This document shows positions 36,447 to 46,205 of a stretch of DNA of 64,000 nt, in pieces. Under the pieces are notes generated by a model. The model searched no databases. It was given only the letters and a program-made list of their open reading frames with translations, and was not told the DNA's origin. The DNA comes from Dyadobacter chenhuakuii. Lineage in GTDB: Bacteria; Bacteroidota; Bacteroidia; Cytophagales; Spirosomataceae. A program made the position numbers and the translations under genes. The stretch's first letter is position 1. Each line of letters starts with the position of its first letter. The stretch lies in the NCBI RefSeq assembly GCF_023821985.2, contig NZ_CP098805.1:3410001-3474000 (forward strand), read 5' to 3'.

Positions 36447-37862
36447 ATGAGAAATCCATTCTTAATGCTGCTATTAATGATAGCATCGCAAACAGGCAGT
36501 TTTTCTCAGGATTCTACATGGCATTATTCTGCGGAAATTAAAAGCGCACTTTCGTCGGGTCAAACACCATATTTAATTCATGCAAACACGTATGGTGTTA
36601 CTCCTACAAATGGATCGTTTTTGCTGGCCCAAGCTGGTCTTCATAAAATTTATAACCAGAATAACCCACGGTTTTTTCAATGGTCCGGGGGATTTGAGGC
36701 GGTAGCAAGCACAAACCATTCTCCGGCTGCATTCCTTACCGATTTATTTGTAGCAGGCAAAGCTGGCCCGATAGAAGTCAGCATTGGACAGCGGAAAGAA
36801 TTCTACGGATTGAGCGATAGTCTGTTAACGAGTGGCTCGGTAGCAATATCATCCAATGCTCGACCGTTCCCAAAAATTCAGATTTCTACCCCTCACTTCG
36901 TCAATCTGATTTCCCGCAATGACCTCTTTTCATTTAAGTTTTCGTATTCAGATGGCCTCTTAGGCCCCGCACAATCGATTTATGGCAATGTGAAAGCTGT
37001 GCCAGAAACATATTTTCACCACAAATCCGTATACATCAAGCTTGGCAAGAGAAGGCATCTACTGAATTTTCATGCAGGATTTAACCACCAGGTAATGTGG
37101 GGCGGGGAAGATAAAATCTTTTCAGGCGGACTCAAATTCCCGGAAGCATATCGCTATGTTGTTTTGGGCAAGCCATGGGCGGCCAGCCGGGTTGGGAATC
37201 ATTTCGGTACGATCGATGCCGGACTGGAAATAAACGGAAAGAGATGGACAACGCTTTTATACCGCCAGAGCATTTACGAAGATGGCTCAATTGCAAATAC
37301 TGCGAATGTTTCAGACGGACTTAATGGCCTCAGAATCAAAAGAAACAAACTTCAAAACAACGGTTTTCAGCTCAATACGATCTTGCTTGAATATCTTTAC
37401 ACAAAGAAACAGGGTGGCGACGTTTTCGATTTTGCTAATAGCACATTTGGACGCGATGATTATTTTAATCACTACGTTTATAGTCAGGGTTGGTCTTATA
37501 AAGGCCGGACGCTCGGCACTCCAGTGATCGCTCCCCAGCATTTAATGCGCGAAGAATTGCGAACCTCGCAAAGGCTTTTCACTGCAAACAACCGCCTTGT
37601 TGCCCTTCATGGCGGTTTGGAAGCTTCAATGAACCGTGTGAGGCTATTGTTGAAAGCGAGTTATTCAATCAACTCAGGTACATATAATAAGCCTTTCAAA
37701 TCCCCCATTAATCAGACTTCCCTCCTAGCGCACGTGGAAATGCCACTGAAACTTATGAATGAAAGCCATTTGAGCGCTTCTATTGGCACGGATTTTGGAC
37801 AATTTTACCCAAACAACACTGCTATTTTGATTGGATGGAGAAAATCCGGTTTTATCAGATAA
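36447..37862 (+). CDS. Wzi-family capsule assembly protein, copy 1
   Basis: 471 residues with a signal peptide (cleavage near GSFSQD). Predicted outer-membrane beta-barrel: alternating aromatic strands throughout and a C-terminal strand ending in AILIGWRKSGFIR. Family motifs: TPYLIHANTYG near the start, FKFSYSDGLLG, and HAGFNHQVMWGGEDK. E. coli Wzi is an outer-membrane lectin that anchors capsule. It follows the sugar transferase by 39 bp, so probably the same transcript. Confidence 0.87.
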   Translation: MRNPFLMLLLMIASQTGSFSQDSTWHYSAEIKSALSSGQTPYLIHANTYGVTPTNGSFLLAQAGLHKIYNQNNPRFFQWSGGFEAVASTNHSPAAFLTDLFVAGKAGPIEVSIGQRKEFYGLSDSLLTSGSVAISSNARPFPKIQISTPHFVNLISRNDLFSFKFSYSDGLLGPAQSIYGNVKAVPETYFHHKSVYIKLGKRRHLLNFHAGFNHQVMWGGEDKIFSGGLKFPEAYRYVVLGKPWAASRVGNHFGTIDAGLEINGKRWTTLLYRQSIYEDGSIANTANVSDGLNGLRIKRNKLQNNGFQLNTILLEYLYTKKQGGDVFDFANSTFGRDDYFNHYVYSQGWSYKGRTLGTPVIAPQHLMREELRTSQRLFTANNRLVALHGGLEASMNRVRLLLKASYSINSGTYNKPFKSPINQTSLLAHVEMPLKLMNESHLSASIGTDFGQFYPNNTAILIGWRKSGFIR

Positions 37863-37909
37863 CTTTGGGAAGTCAACTCAACCCCTTAATGAGTAATTTT
37901 TACATTTAA

Positions 37910-39352
37910 ATGCCGGTCCCAATCTCTCAGATACGAGTCTGCCTTTTTGCAGTCTTGACATGTCTCGCGATACATTCTAACGCCCAAGACTCAACAATTT
38001 ATTACCGAGCCAGCCTAATGTTGTCTGGTGCTACCGATAATACTCCTTTTTGGGCTCACGCGAACCAGAATGGCAATGTGCCGATGAATGGAAATTTTGG
38101 TCTGGCCAATGTCGGCATTTACAAAGTTTATAATCCACACAACCCCAGAACATTCCAGTGGAGCGCTGGTCTTCAGGGAATTGCCAGCTACGGTAAATCG
38201 GGTAAGGCGTTTCTTTCAGATGCGTACATCGCTGCAAGGATAGGAAAGTTGGAAATCCTGGCCGGACAAAAAAACAATGTAGTCGGGTTAATGGACACAA
38301 CTATGACTTCGGGTTCTCTGTCAGTTTCCGGCAATTCCCGACCCTTTCCCCGGCTGCAAATTTCACTTCCCGAATATCTGCCGTTGTATTTCACAAAAAA
38401 TTTTTTGGCTCTCAAATTTTCTTATTCCGAAGGTTATTTGGGAAGCAGCAGGCTGAATTATGGCGTGGAACGGAACATTTCATACACCTACTTTCATCAG
38501 AAATCGCTGTATTTCAGGTTCGGACCGGAGCACGGCCGTTTAAAAATTCATGCTGGTGCTAACCATCAGGCTATGTGGGGCGGCGAGGATAAGATCACGC
38601 CGCTGTACAAACTGGAACCATTGAATGCTTACTGGCATACGATCTCTGGTAAAACATTAAACTACAATAAAGTAGGCTACCACTTCGGAACCGTTGATAT
38701 CGGTGCCGAATGGCGAGGTAGCACGTGGTCTTACTTTGCGTACAGACAAAATATTTACGAGACTGGCTCCCTGTTTCACATTATCAATTTTGAAGATGGT
38801 CTGAACGGGATAAGGATGAAGAGGATCAAGCCTTTACCAGCCGGATCAACCGCTTTTGCGTTTCAAAGCTTCCTGCTCGAAGCAGTTGGGACCAATAACC
38901 AGACAAATAAATCTCCTTTGTCCGGTCTGGCTATTTATGAAAAAGGAAATTATTACAACAGTTACATTTATCAACGTGGCTGGTCTTATTTCAACCGCGG
39001 CATAGGCACGCCACTGGCGCCATCTTCGGGCATGACCAGGCCGTCTTTACCGGTTACTGGATCAGAGTTTACTAATAATAACCGGTTCTGGGCGTTTCAT
39101 ACTGGTGTTACCGCTACTTGGCAAAAGACTTATTTTGGGCTGAGAGGCACATATTCAAGAAATTCAGGGTCTTTATTAAGTCCTTTCGAAACACTGAAAG
39201 AGCAGGTATCCTTGTCTCTTACAGCTGAAAAGAATATAAAGTTATTAAACGGTTGCAGTGTCTTTTCCAACCTTACAACTGATTTCGGACAAATTTATCC
39301 TACTTCTCATGGCCTGATCATAGGACTTAGGAAAAGTGGATTCCTGGATTAA
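37910..39352 (+). CDS. Wzi-family capsule assembly protein, copy 2
   Basis: 480 residues with a signal peptide (cleavage near SNAQDS). The same segments as in copy 1 occur in the same order: NTPFWAHANQNG, LKFSYSEGYLG, HAGANHQAMWGGEDK, GLIIGLRKSGFLD at the C-terminus. It is closest to copy 1, starting 47 bp after it, consistent with tandem duplication followed by divergence. Predicted outer-membrane barrel. Confidence 0.87.
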   Translation: MPVPISQIRVCLFAVLTCLAIHSNAQDSTIYYRASLMLSGATDNTPFWAHANQNGNVPMNGNFGLANVGIYKVYNPHNPRTFQWSAGLQGIASYGKSGKAFLSDAYIAARIGKLEILAGQKNNVVGLMDTTMTSGSLSVSGNSRPFPRLQISLPEYLPLYFTKNFLALKFSYSEGYLGSSRLNYGVERNISYTYFHQKSLYFRFGPEHGRLKIHAGANHQAMWGGEDKITPLYKLEPLNAYWHTISGKTLNYNKVGYHFGTVDIGAEWRGSTWSYFAYRQNIYETGSLFHIINFEDGLNGIRMKRIKPLPAGSTAFAFQSFLLEAVGTNNQTNKSPLSGLAIYEKGNYYNSYIYQRGWSYFNRGIGTPLAPSSGMTRPSLPVTGSEFTNNNRFWAFHTGVTATWQKTYFGLRGTYSRNSGSLLSPFETLKEQVSLSLTAEKNIKLLNGCSVFSNLTTDFGQIYPTSHGLIIGLRKSGFLD

Positions 39353-39407
39353 CGTTGCTTTTTTACGTTGCCTGATATGTCCAATATGAATAGCAAAAAG
39401 TTATACT

Positions 39408-39415
39408 TATTTTTG
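39408..39415 (+). promoter_or_regulatory. Candidate -7 promoter element before the third Wzi gene
   Basis: TATTTTTG fits TAnnTTTG, 50 bp before the preferred ATG at 39465. The surrounding TTATTTTTGTCAAA resembles the element before the UDP-sugar dehydrogenase gene. No -33 TTG at a normal distance. Confidence 0.35.
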
Positions 39416-39464
39416 TCAAAATGTCACATTATACACATTGAAGAAAAAGCTTGAGGGCACGCCT

Positions 39465-40937
39465 ATGAAAATCTTTCCCATACTGACATTACTGTTATGC
39501 ATTTCCATAGCCGGCTTTTCCCAATCTGAGACTGCCGAGACTACTGAATTCCCGGATTCTACAAATAATTTTATTGAGATTGCCGGTTTTGGCAGCAACA
39601 ATACGCATACACCATTCTGGATTCAGGCCAATCAGTTCGGCACCGTTCCTTTGGACGTTCCCGCCGGAAGTGCGCGTATTTCGCTCGAAAATTACTGGCC
39701 GCTTAACTCATCCTGGCGTGTGGGTGCCGGCGTAGAAGCGGTAGGGAACTTCAATGAACACCCTAAAATGCTTGTGCCGCAGCTGCACGCAACCGTAAAA
39801 TTCAAAAATTGGCAGCTTTTTATCGGACGAAAAAAGCAGAATGTCGGCCTGGCTGATTCCACACTCGGTACCGGCTCTTATGCATGGTCGGGCAATGCGT
39901 TGCCAGTGCCCAAAATATTTTTCGGAACCAGTGGTTTTGTTGCTGTCCCTTTTACAAAAGGCTGGATCTCATTCAACGCATTCTATTCCGACGGACTTTT
40001 CGAAAAACACCGTCCGGCCACGACAAACCTGAAATTTCATCAGAAGGCTTTTTACGCACGACTGGGAAAAGTTAATTCCAGGCTTAAATTATACGGTGGA
40101 TTCAATCACCAAGTGCAGTGGGGCGGAAAATCAAAATACCTTGTTAAAGATCCAGAAAGTGGAAAGCTGCCCGATGGTTTCTCTAATTATGTCTATGCCG
40201 TTTTTGGAACCATCGGCGGAACCGGGACTGACATTTCACATTTTGATAGCACCAATCGCGTTGGAAATCACTTGGGATCGCTTGACCTGGCCGTTGAAGT
40301 GGAGACTTACGGAAGCACCATTTATCTATACAGGCAATTTATCTATGAAGATGGTTCACTATTCTATATGGAGGGCATCAAGGACGGGTTAACCGGATTG
40401 CGGATCAAGCGGAAAAACTCGTACGGTGCCAATTTTGAGATAACCGAAGGCGTTATTGAAATGCTTTTCACAAAAGATCAGGGAGGTCCGCTATTTGAAA
40501 TGGGGAATGGCAAGAAACGCGGTAATGACAACTATTTCAACAACCAGCAGATCCGCGACGGATGGTCCTACTACGGGCGTGGCATCGGAACACCTTTTAT
40601 TCCGCCGACGTCCCAGACAAATTGGAAATGGCCCGGCTACGCAGATAATTTTACCAGCAACAATCGCGTGTTAGTATGGCATGTAGGGTTAAGAGGAACA
40701 CTTTTCAGACAGGTGCAGTGGCATACCAAATTATCTTTCTCAAGTAATTCGGGCGCTTACAATTCCCGCTTTGAAGGCTCCCCAAAACAATTCTCCGGCC
40801 TGATCGGCGCGCAAACCAATGTGAATGTGCTTGGCGGAATGACCATTAAAGGTTCTTATGCCAGCGATATTGGCGATCTATATCGCAAGACACACGGATT
40901 TATGTTGGGAATCAGAAAAGATTTTTCTTTTAACTGA
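39465..40937 (+). CDS. Wzi-family capsule assembly protein, copy 3
   Basis: 490 residues from the ATG at 39465, which gives a clean signal peptide (MKIFPILTLLLCISIAGFSQ); an in-frame TTG at 39438 would add a basic extension. Shared segments: HTPFWIQANQFG, FNAFYSDGLFE, YGGFNHQVQWGGKSK, GFMLGIRKDFSFN at the end. It is the most diverged of the three copies: WGGKSK replaces WGGEDK, and a longer insert follows. Last gene of the capsule locus, ending 22 bp from the convergent HIT gene. Confidence 0.87.
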   Translation: MKIFPILTLLLCISIAGFSQSETAETTEFPDSTNNFIEIAGFGSNNTHTPFWIQANQFGTVPLDVPAGSARISLENYWPLNSSWRVGAGVEAVGNFNEHPKMLVPQLHATVKFKNWQLFIGRKKQNVGLADSTLGTGSYAWSGNALPVPKIFFGTSGFVAVPFTKGWISFNAFYSDGLFEKHRPATTNLKFHQKAFYARLGKVNSRLKLYGGFNHQVQWGGKSKYLVKDPESGKLPDGFSNYVYAVFGTIGGTGTDISHFDSTNRVGNHLGSLDLAVEVETYGSTIYLYRQFIYEDGSLFYMEGIKDGLTGLRIKRKNSYGANFEITEGVIEMLFTKDQGGPLFEMGNGKKRGNDNYFNNQQIRDGWSYYGRGIGTPFIPPTSQTNWKWPGYADNFTSNNRVLVWHVGLRGTLFRQVQWHTKLSFSSNSGAYNSRFEGSPKQFSGLIGAQTNVNVLGGMTIKGSYASDIGDLYRKTHGFMLGIRKDFSFN

Positions 40938-40959
40938 GGACAATCCATTTTCTAAAAAC

Positions 40960-41352
40960 CTATCCCATTTCTGCGCGAATCTTCGCTGCCAGCGCTGCCA
41001 ATTCTTCTTGCGTAGTGTGTATTTTTTTCGAGAAGTCCGCGTCGGCCATGCTATTTAAGGTAAGCAGGTGAATGTGCGTATGCGGCACCTCCAACCCTAT
41101 GACTGTCAAACCTATACGAAGGCAAGGAACTGCTTTTTGGAGCGCAGGAACAATGCTTTTCGCAAAGAGAAACAGCTCGGAATATTCCTGATCATTAAGA
41201 TCAAACACATAATCCACTTCTCTTTTCGGGATCACTAATGTATGCCCCGCGGCGATCGGAAAAGCGTCCAGGAAGGCAAGGAAATGATCCGTTTCTGCGA
41301 TTTTATGACTAGGAATTTCACCCCTTACAATTTTTGAAAATATAGACGCCAT
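40960..41352 (-). CDS. HIT-family nucleotide hydrolase or transferase
   Basis: 130 residues from ATG 41352 (MASIFSKIVRGEIPSHKI), the standard HIT N-terminus; longer upstream frames add unsupported residues. The histidine triad is VPHTHIHLL, where the usual HxHxHxx pattern has its central His as the nucleophile. GHTLVIPKREVDYVFDL is the other conserved segment. Bacterial HinT-like proteins hydrolyse nucleoside phosphoramidates or dinucleotides in the cytoplasm; the natural substrate here is unknown. Confidence 0.93.
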   Translation of the reverse strand: MASIFSKIVRGEIPSHKIAETDHFLAFLDAFPIAAGHTLVIPKREVDYVFDLNDQEYSELFLFAKSIVPALQKAVPCLRIGLTVIGLEVPHTHIHLLTLNSMADADFSKKIHTTQEELAALAAKIRAEMG

Positions 41353-41479
41353 CAGAATATCAATTAAATATCGTTTAGTTGCAGAGCAGCGCGACATATC
41401 GCGCCATATCTTTACCCAAATAAGTAATTAAAAACTGAAAAGTACTTAATATTGCGTTCCAAACTTTAACACTAAGAAT

Positions 41480-42190
41480 ATGAATTTTACGAATTGGCGT
41501 GCTTTCACTAAGGCAGGCGTGGTTGCATTATTTTCACTCGCCCTTATTTCAAACACCGCAGAAGCGCAGGAAAAAGGGAAATGGGTGAAATTATTCGACG
41601 GCAAAAGTTTGAACGGCTGGCATAGCTGGCAGTCGGATAATGTGTTACCACAATGGAAAGTGGAAGATGGCGCTATTGTTCTTGCGGAAAAAGGCGGCAA
41701 GGACCTTGTTACCGACAAAGAATACGGCGATTTCGAATTAGAACTGGAATGGAAAATTTCAGAATCAGGAAATAGCGGTATCATTTACCACGTCATTGAA
41801 GACAAAAAATATTGCTGCCCCTACTCTACCGGCCCTGAAATCCAGATTCTGGATGATGAAAAGCACCCGGATGCAAAAGCGGGAAAAGCTGGAAATCACA
41901 AATCTGGATCACTTTATGACATGCTGCCACCAACTGACTTTGCTGCTGTAAAACCAGCCGGCCAGTGGAATAAGGCAAAAGTTGTAATCAAAGGCGGTCG
42001 TGGCGAAAGCTGGTTGAACGGCAAAAAAGTAGTTGACTTCCCTGCACAAGGCGGCGAATGGGATAAATTGGTTTCCGACAGCAAATTCAAAACCTGGGAA
42101 GGCTTCGGCGCCTCTTCCAAAGGGAAAATTGCTTTGCAAGATCACGGAAATAAGGTTTCTTTCAGAAATATTCGTATTAAGGAGTTATAG
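41480..42190 (+). CDS. Secreted DUF1080 protein (3-keto-disaccharide hydrolase family)
   Basis: 236 residues with a signal peptide (cleavage near AEAQ). A single concanavalin-like jelly roll opens with KWVKLFDGKSLNGWHSW and has YGDFELELEWKISESGNSGI and STGPEIQILDDEKHPD, the conserved core of DUF1080. Members are common in Bacteroidota; some hydrolyse 3-keto-glycosides in the periplasm or at the surface. No partner sugar 3-dehydrogenase is nearby, so the substrate is unknown. Confidence 0.92.
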   Translation: MNFTNWRAFTKAGVVALFSLALISNTAEAQEKGKWVKLFDGKSLNGWHSWQSDNVLPQWKVEDGAIVLAEKGGKDLVTDKEYGDFELELEWKISESGNSGIIYHVIEDKKYCCPYSTGPEIQILDDEKHPDAKAGKAGNHKSGSLYDMLPPTDFAAVKPAGQWNKAKVVIKGGRGESWLNGKKVVDFPAQGGEWDKLVSDSKFKTWEGFGASSKGKIALQDHGNKVSFRNIRIKEL

Positions 42191-45100
42191 TAACTGCTGG
42201 TAGTCCATAGTCTTGGTCCAGTATTCGCGGCTGTAAATACGCCTGTAAGGCCAATTTTTCTGCTGCAAAAGAAGGGGTAAATAAGCGTGCGGTTCTTTTG
42301 ACGATTTGCTGTAATGATAGAAATCATCGTCGGTCAGGATCAAACCCTTGTAAACCCCTTCTTTTTTTATGGTAATGTCGCCAAACGGTAACTCTTTCTC
42401 AAAATCCGGATGCTGCTTCACCAACTGGTCTTTCAGCAGCCAATCTGACCTGAATTTGCCGGTTGCCACCGGTGCCGGCACAAATTTCCCTTCCGACACA
42501 TTCAGGGCATATTCAAGATAAGCTTTTAAGATTTTCGGACCCGCATTTGCGGTCTGATCCGTTTGGAGTTGCGAAGGCCATAAGCTCGTTACGAAATAAA
42601 TCCGCTCTCTTGCGCGTGTCACGGCCACATTAAGCCTGTTTTCGCCACCCTGCATATTCAGGCTGCCGAATTGCATGGAAACTCTCCCCTTCTCATCCGG
42701 CGCATATCCCGTTGAAAAGATAATAATGTCTCGCTCGTCGCCCTGCACGTTCTCAATGTTTTTAACGAATAGGTCCTTGAAGAACACATTTTCCCTTTCA
42801 AGCGCGTCCTGAATCGCATTTTGCTGGTAAAAGTTAAATGTCACAACACCAATGCTCCTGCCGGTTTCTCCAAGCTCTTTGATCAATGAAACAACCTGCT
42901 CAATTTCAACGAGGTTAATGTTATTCTTCCAAACCCCATCCGTCTTAATATATTGAATGCCAGGCTCATCATTATTGATTCGCAGGAAATCAGGAAGCAA
43001 TCTTAATGTGTTCTTATAAAAATTCCTGTTGGAAAAATCAATCAAATCAAGCGATAAGCTGCGATAATGACCTGTAAGCTGGTATTGATTAAGCGATTGT
43101 GCTGCCAGGTCCAGTAACGATTCGATTTCTATGGCAGCTGTATATTCTTCCTCGTCTGCTTTTTCTTCATATCGTATTTTATATAAATCACTCGGAGACA
43201 GCTGCTTGCTATCCCCTGTTACTACAACCTGCGCCCCCCGAAATGCCGCGGGCAGGCCATATTCAGCATAACATTGCGAAGCTTCATCAAAAATTACGAG
43301 ATCAAACAATGCACGCTGCATGGGAAAAACTGCTGAAACAGCCTCCGGCGAAGCCATCCAGCAGGGAATTAAAGAAAAAACCTCATCTGTGTAGTTTTCA
43401 AGCAATTTCCTGATCGGCCAGATCATTCTTTTCTTAGTCACCTGATGCCCTAGCTCGCGATAAGTGACGCGGTTACCAAGGCGGTTTTTCTCGATATCCT
43501 CATAAGTCGCCTCCCTGAGTTTTATCCCGGTAATGTCCGTGCTCAGCTGCTGTTTTTCCGTAATGCTTTCCTGCAAACTGGTCTCCCATTGCTTCATTTT
43601 CAATGAGGTAACCGCTCTCAGATCCGGAAATTTGCTCTCTATATGCTCAATCCAAGCTAGCCGGATGCCATTTTCAAAAAGATTGACAAACTCTTCCGAA
43701 CTGGTATGCCCAAGATTTTCACTTTTTTCAACGATGATTTTGGTAACCGCTTGTTCCGGCACAGTCATACTTTCCGTGAGGTTGTCCATATCAACCATTG
43801 AATCAAAATCCCTGACTAATGCTGCTGACAATTGCTGGCTGAAAAGGTCCGGATCTTTAAGCAATTTCCTTATTTGCTGCGGCAGCAAATAAGGAAACAT
43901 AGCAGCCTCCAATTTGCTCCAAACTGTGATCCAGGCTTTCAGCTCATGGATACGCTCATTGAATGTCGTGTAATCTGTACTTTCAGAAGCAATGTGCCGC
44001 AAAGTCAACAACCAAGGATCCAATGCAGCCCTTACCGCCGCATCGGCGGCTGATTCTGCTTTTTGGAAAAAAGAAATGTATTCCGCACCTTCATTCAGCT
44101 CATTCTGATCAATGTAGGAAACGTCGAAATTCAAATGTTTGCTCGCAAGCCAGCCTTCTAGTTCGATCCTGTTTTTGACTTTAATTTCAAGCTTTGAAAG
44201 ATCGTCGAGTGCAGTTGAAAGCCCATTTGCCTTCGCGACCTCTTCCACCTCCTTTTTTTCCTTCCCAAACATGTTCCACCAAAGACCCGAAACCGTCGAG
44301 CTGTTTGCTTCAATGGATTTTTTCAGTGATTGAAGGAATGACTGTAATTTTGAAGCTGGTAAGGAAAATTCAATGCCATCTTCTGTCAAAAATCCTTCAA
44401 GCGCATCCGTGGTTTGCCGGATGAATGCAAGCCGTTCGTGGCCACCTGAGGAATTGATATATTTCTTAAACAGCGTAAATGTTGTATTGTCTGCTATGAG
44501 CCCGGCAATGTCGGTGAGCCGTTCGGTGATCTCGCCTTTCTTTTCCAGATAGTCAAGCGAAAAGGGCTGGCTGGTTAAATGCTCGAATTTTTGTTTTTGC
44601 CGGGAAAACACTTTCGGCCATTCTGCAAGCATCTCTTCCATGTTTCGCAATTCGCTCATGCCAAACTTTGCGAAGCTTCTGCGCTCTGCCCAGACATGAC
44701 CGGCAGGAAAATGCAAAACATATGCACTATACGTTTTCAATTTCCTCCTGAAATGATCCAGATTGTCCATACGAAAAGACCTGTAACGATCTTTCATCTC
44801 CATTTTTGGAGCCGTTTGGTCACTTTTTAGGTAAAGCTCTTTGATACTTACACCACATTCCGTTTCATCAAACAATGCTTCCCGAAACGCATTTAAATCT
44901 TGAACCGTACGGTCAATGGCCCGACTCTGCTGGGTAAACTGCCTTTCCAGAAAAACGGCATCCAGGCTGTAATTTTGTTGTTTATATGCTTCAACCTTGT
45001 CAATCTGTGACGCCAGCTGTCTGTATAATGCCGCGCGGTCATTTTTAAAATCATGGATCAGGCCCACAAAATCGGTCATTCCAATGGTTTGCAGCCTTTG

Positions 45101-46177
45101 GTACACAACATCCAGCGCCACACGTTTCTGGCATACAAGCAAAACACGCTTTCCTCTGGCTGCAAAATCAGCCATCAGATTACAAATAAGCTGTGATTTC
45201 CCGCTCCCCGGCGGGCCCTGCACCACAACCGATTTCCCGGATTTCACAGCCAAAATGATTTCCTCCTGTGACTGATCCACCGGAAACGGCGTCAGGATCT
45301 CCTCTTCTCTGACCGTTTTAGCATTAATAATTGCATCGGGGATATCTTTTGGCGCTTCGGATTCTGATGACTCTCCTTCGAGCAAGGGAATGGAGAAATC
45401 TGCATCCAGGGCGTTTTCCAGCAGCAAATTATAGTCCGGAACAAGATAGGAACCGGCTTGGGGAAAAATGCCGAGAACGGCCTCAGCGAAAAGTTTTAGC
45501 TCTCCGTTTCGCTCACTAGCAGCCAGTTCTGAACTTTTCAGCGCATTAAATGCAATGAGCTTGTCTTCAAAAAGATCCTGATTGAAATTAATTTTGAGCG
45601 GCGTGGTCTTTAACCATTCATATAACTGGGTCCGGAATTCCAGGAAATCCTTTGGGAAATCTTCAAACGACTTTTCAAGAATGTCGTCCGTTATAACCGA
45701 CTCATTGAAATGTGCATAAGCCAGCGCAAAACTGGAATTAAGGATCACATTGCTTTCCGGCACTTCAAACAGGCACCATTGCTCCCGGTCCATTTTTAGA
45801 GTAACCGGAAAAAACAAAAGCGGCGCATGAATGGGCGTCCCATCGGAAAGCTTTCCCTTTACAAATGGAAACCCCACATACAAATCCCGCGAGCCTCTCT
45901 CCTCTTCGATAAACCGTTCTGTACGAGCAATCTTTCGGAGCTTCTTGCTGACTTCGTTAACCTTTTCAAAACGGGAATCGGCAACATCACAAAGGGCAAT
46001 GCGTGATTTCCCGGAAACGAGCTGCCTGATAAGTTCTATTGCAGGCTTTTCCAGCAAAAAATCAGTTTCATGAAGATCCAGGAACTGCTCCGAAGGCAGC
46101 CCTGGCAACAATAACGATTTATTACGCGTACTAAGGTTGGTAAGTCGTTTTAAGTAAGCTTTAAGAATGCGATCCAT
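42185..46177 (-). CDS. Very large SF1 (UPF1/Dna2-like) helicase with a DUF4011-like N-terminus and a possible degenerate nuclease tail
   Basis: 1330 residues. The opening RLTNLSTRNKSLLLPG resembles the start of DUF4011-type helicases. Walker A is GPPGSGKSQ (321-329); motif Ia is LLVCQKRVALDVV; about 630 residues later come motif II IFDEASQC (about 962), motif III VVVTGDSKQLSP, motif IV/V GHYRSLS and VQGDERDIIIFS, and motif VI VAVTRARER (about 1188). The long insert between motifs I and II is helical and probably a coiled-coil stalk. The last 90 residues (GLILTDDDFYHYSKSSKE, NWPYRRIYSREYW) resemble the Vsr/DUF559-like endonuclease end of COG1112 helicases, but the usual acidic and QxK residues are not clear. 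It overlaps the DUF1080 gene by 6 bp at the 3' ends. Could act in repair, RNA metabolism or phage defence. Confidence 0.85.
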   Translation of the reverse strand: MDRILKAYLKRLTNLSTRNKSLLLPGLPSEQFLDLHETDFLLEKPAIELIRQLVSGKSRIALCDVADSRFEKVNEVSKKLRKIARTERFIEEERGSRDLYVGFPFVKGKLSDGTPIHAPLLFFPVTLKMDREQWCLFEVPESNVILNSSFALAYAHFNESVITDDILEKSFEDFPKDFLEFRTQLYEWLKTTPLKINFNQDLFEDKLIAFNALKSSELAASERNGELKLFAEAVLGIFPQAGSYLVPDYNLLLENALDADFSIPLLEGESSESEAPKDIPDAIINAKTVREEEILTPFPVDQSQEEIILAVKSGKSVVVQGPPGSGKSQLICNLMADFAARGKRVLLVCQKRVALDVVYQRLQTIGMTDFVGLIHDFKNDRAALYRQLASQIDKVEAYKQQNYSLDAVFLERQFTQQSRAIDRTVQDLNAFREALFDETECGVSIKELYLKSDQTAPKMEMKDRYRSFRMDNLDHFRRKLKTYSAYVLHFPAGHVWAERRSFAKFGMSELRNMEEMLAEWPKVFSRQKQKFEHLTSQPFSLDYLEKKGEITERLTDIAGLIADNTTFTLFKKYINSSGGHERLAFIRQTTDALEGFLTEDGIEFSLPASKLQSFLQSLKKSIEANSSTVSGLWWNMFGKEKKEVEEVAKANGLSTALDDLSKLEIKVKNRIELEGWLASKHLNFDVSYIDQNELNEGAEYISFFQKAESAADAAVRAALDPWLLTLRHIASESTDYTTFNERIHELKAWITVWSKLEAAMFPYLLPQQIRKLLKDPDLFSQQLSAALVRDFDSMVDMDNLTESMTVPEQAVTKIIVEKSENLGHTSSEEFVNLFENGIRLAWIEHIESKFPDLRAVTSLKMKQWETSLQESITEKQQLSTDITGIKLREATYEDIEKNRLGNRVTYRELGHQVTKKRMIWPIRKLLENYTDEVFSLIPCWMASPEAVSAVFPMQRALFDLVIFDEASQCYAEYGLPAAFRGAQVVVTGDSKQLSPSDLYKIRYEEKADEEEYTAAIEIESLLDLAAQSLNQYQLTGHYRSLSLDLIDFSNRNFYKNTLRLLPDFLRINNDEPGIQYIKTDGVWKNNINLVEIEQVVSLIKELGETGRSIGVVTFNFYQQNAIQDALERENVFFKDLFVKNIENVQGDERDIIIFSTGYAPDEKGRVSMQFGSLNMQGGENRLNVAVTRARERIYFVTSLWPSQLQTDQTANAGPKILKAYLEYALNVSEGKFVPAPVATGKFRSDWLLKDQLVKQHPDFEKELPFGDITIKKEGVYKGLILTDDDFYHYSKSSKEPHAYLPLLLQQKNWPYRRIYSREYWTKTMDYQQLL

Positions 46178-46205
46178 AGATACTCAAACGATCCTGATTG
46201 CTTAA

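Noticed and set aside
36447..40937. The three Wzi-like barrels as TonB-dependent or porin proteins
   Set aside because: They lack a plug domain and TonB box and carry the Wzi-type NHQ-x-x-WGG segment; length of 470-490 residues fits Wzi.
42185..46177. Mokosh-type defence protein
   Set aside because: No phospholipase-D HKD motif and no kinase domain is present, so the named system cannot be assigned, although the helicase family is related.
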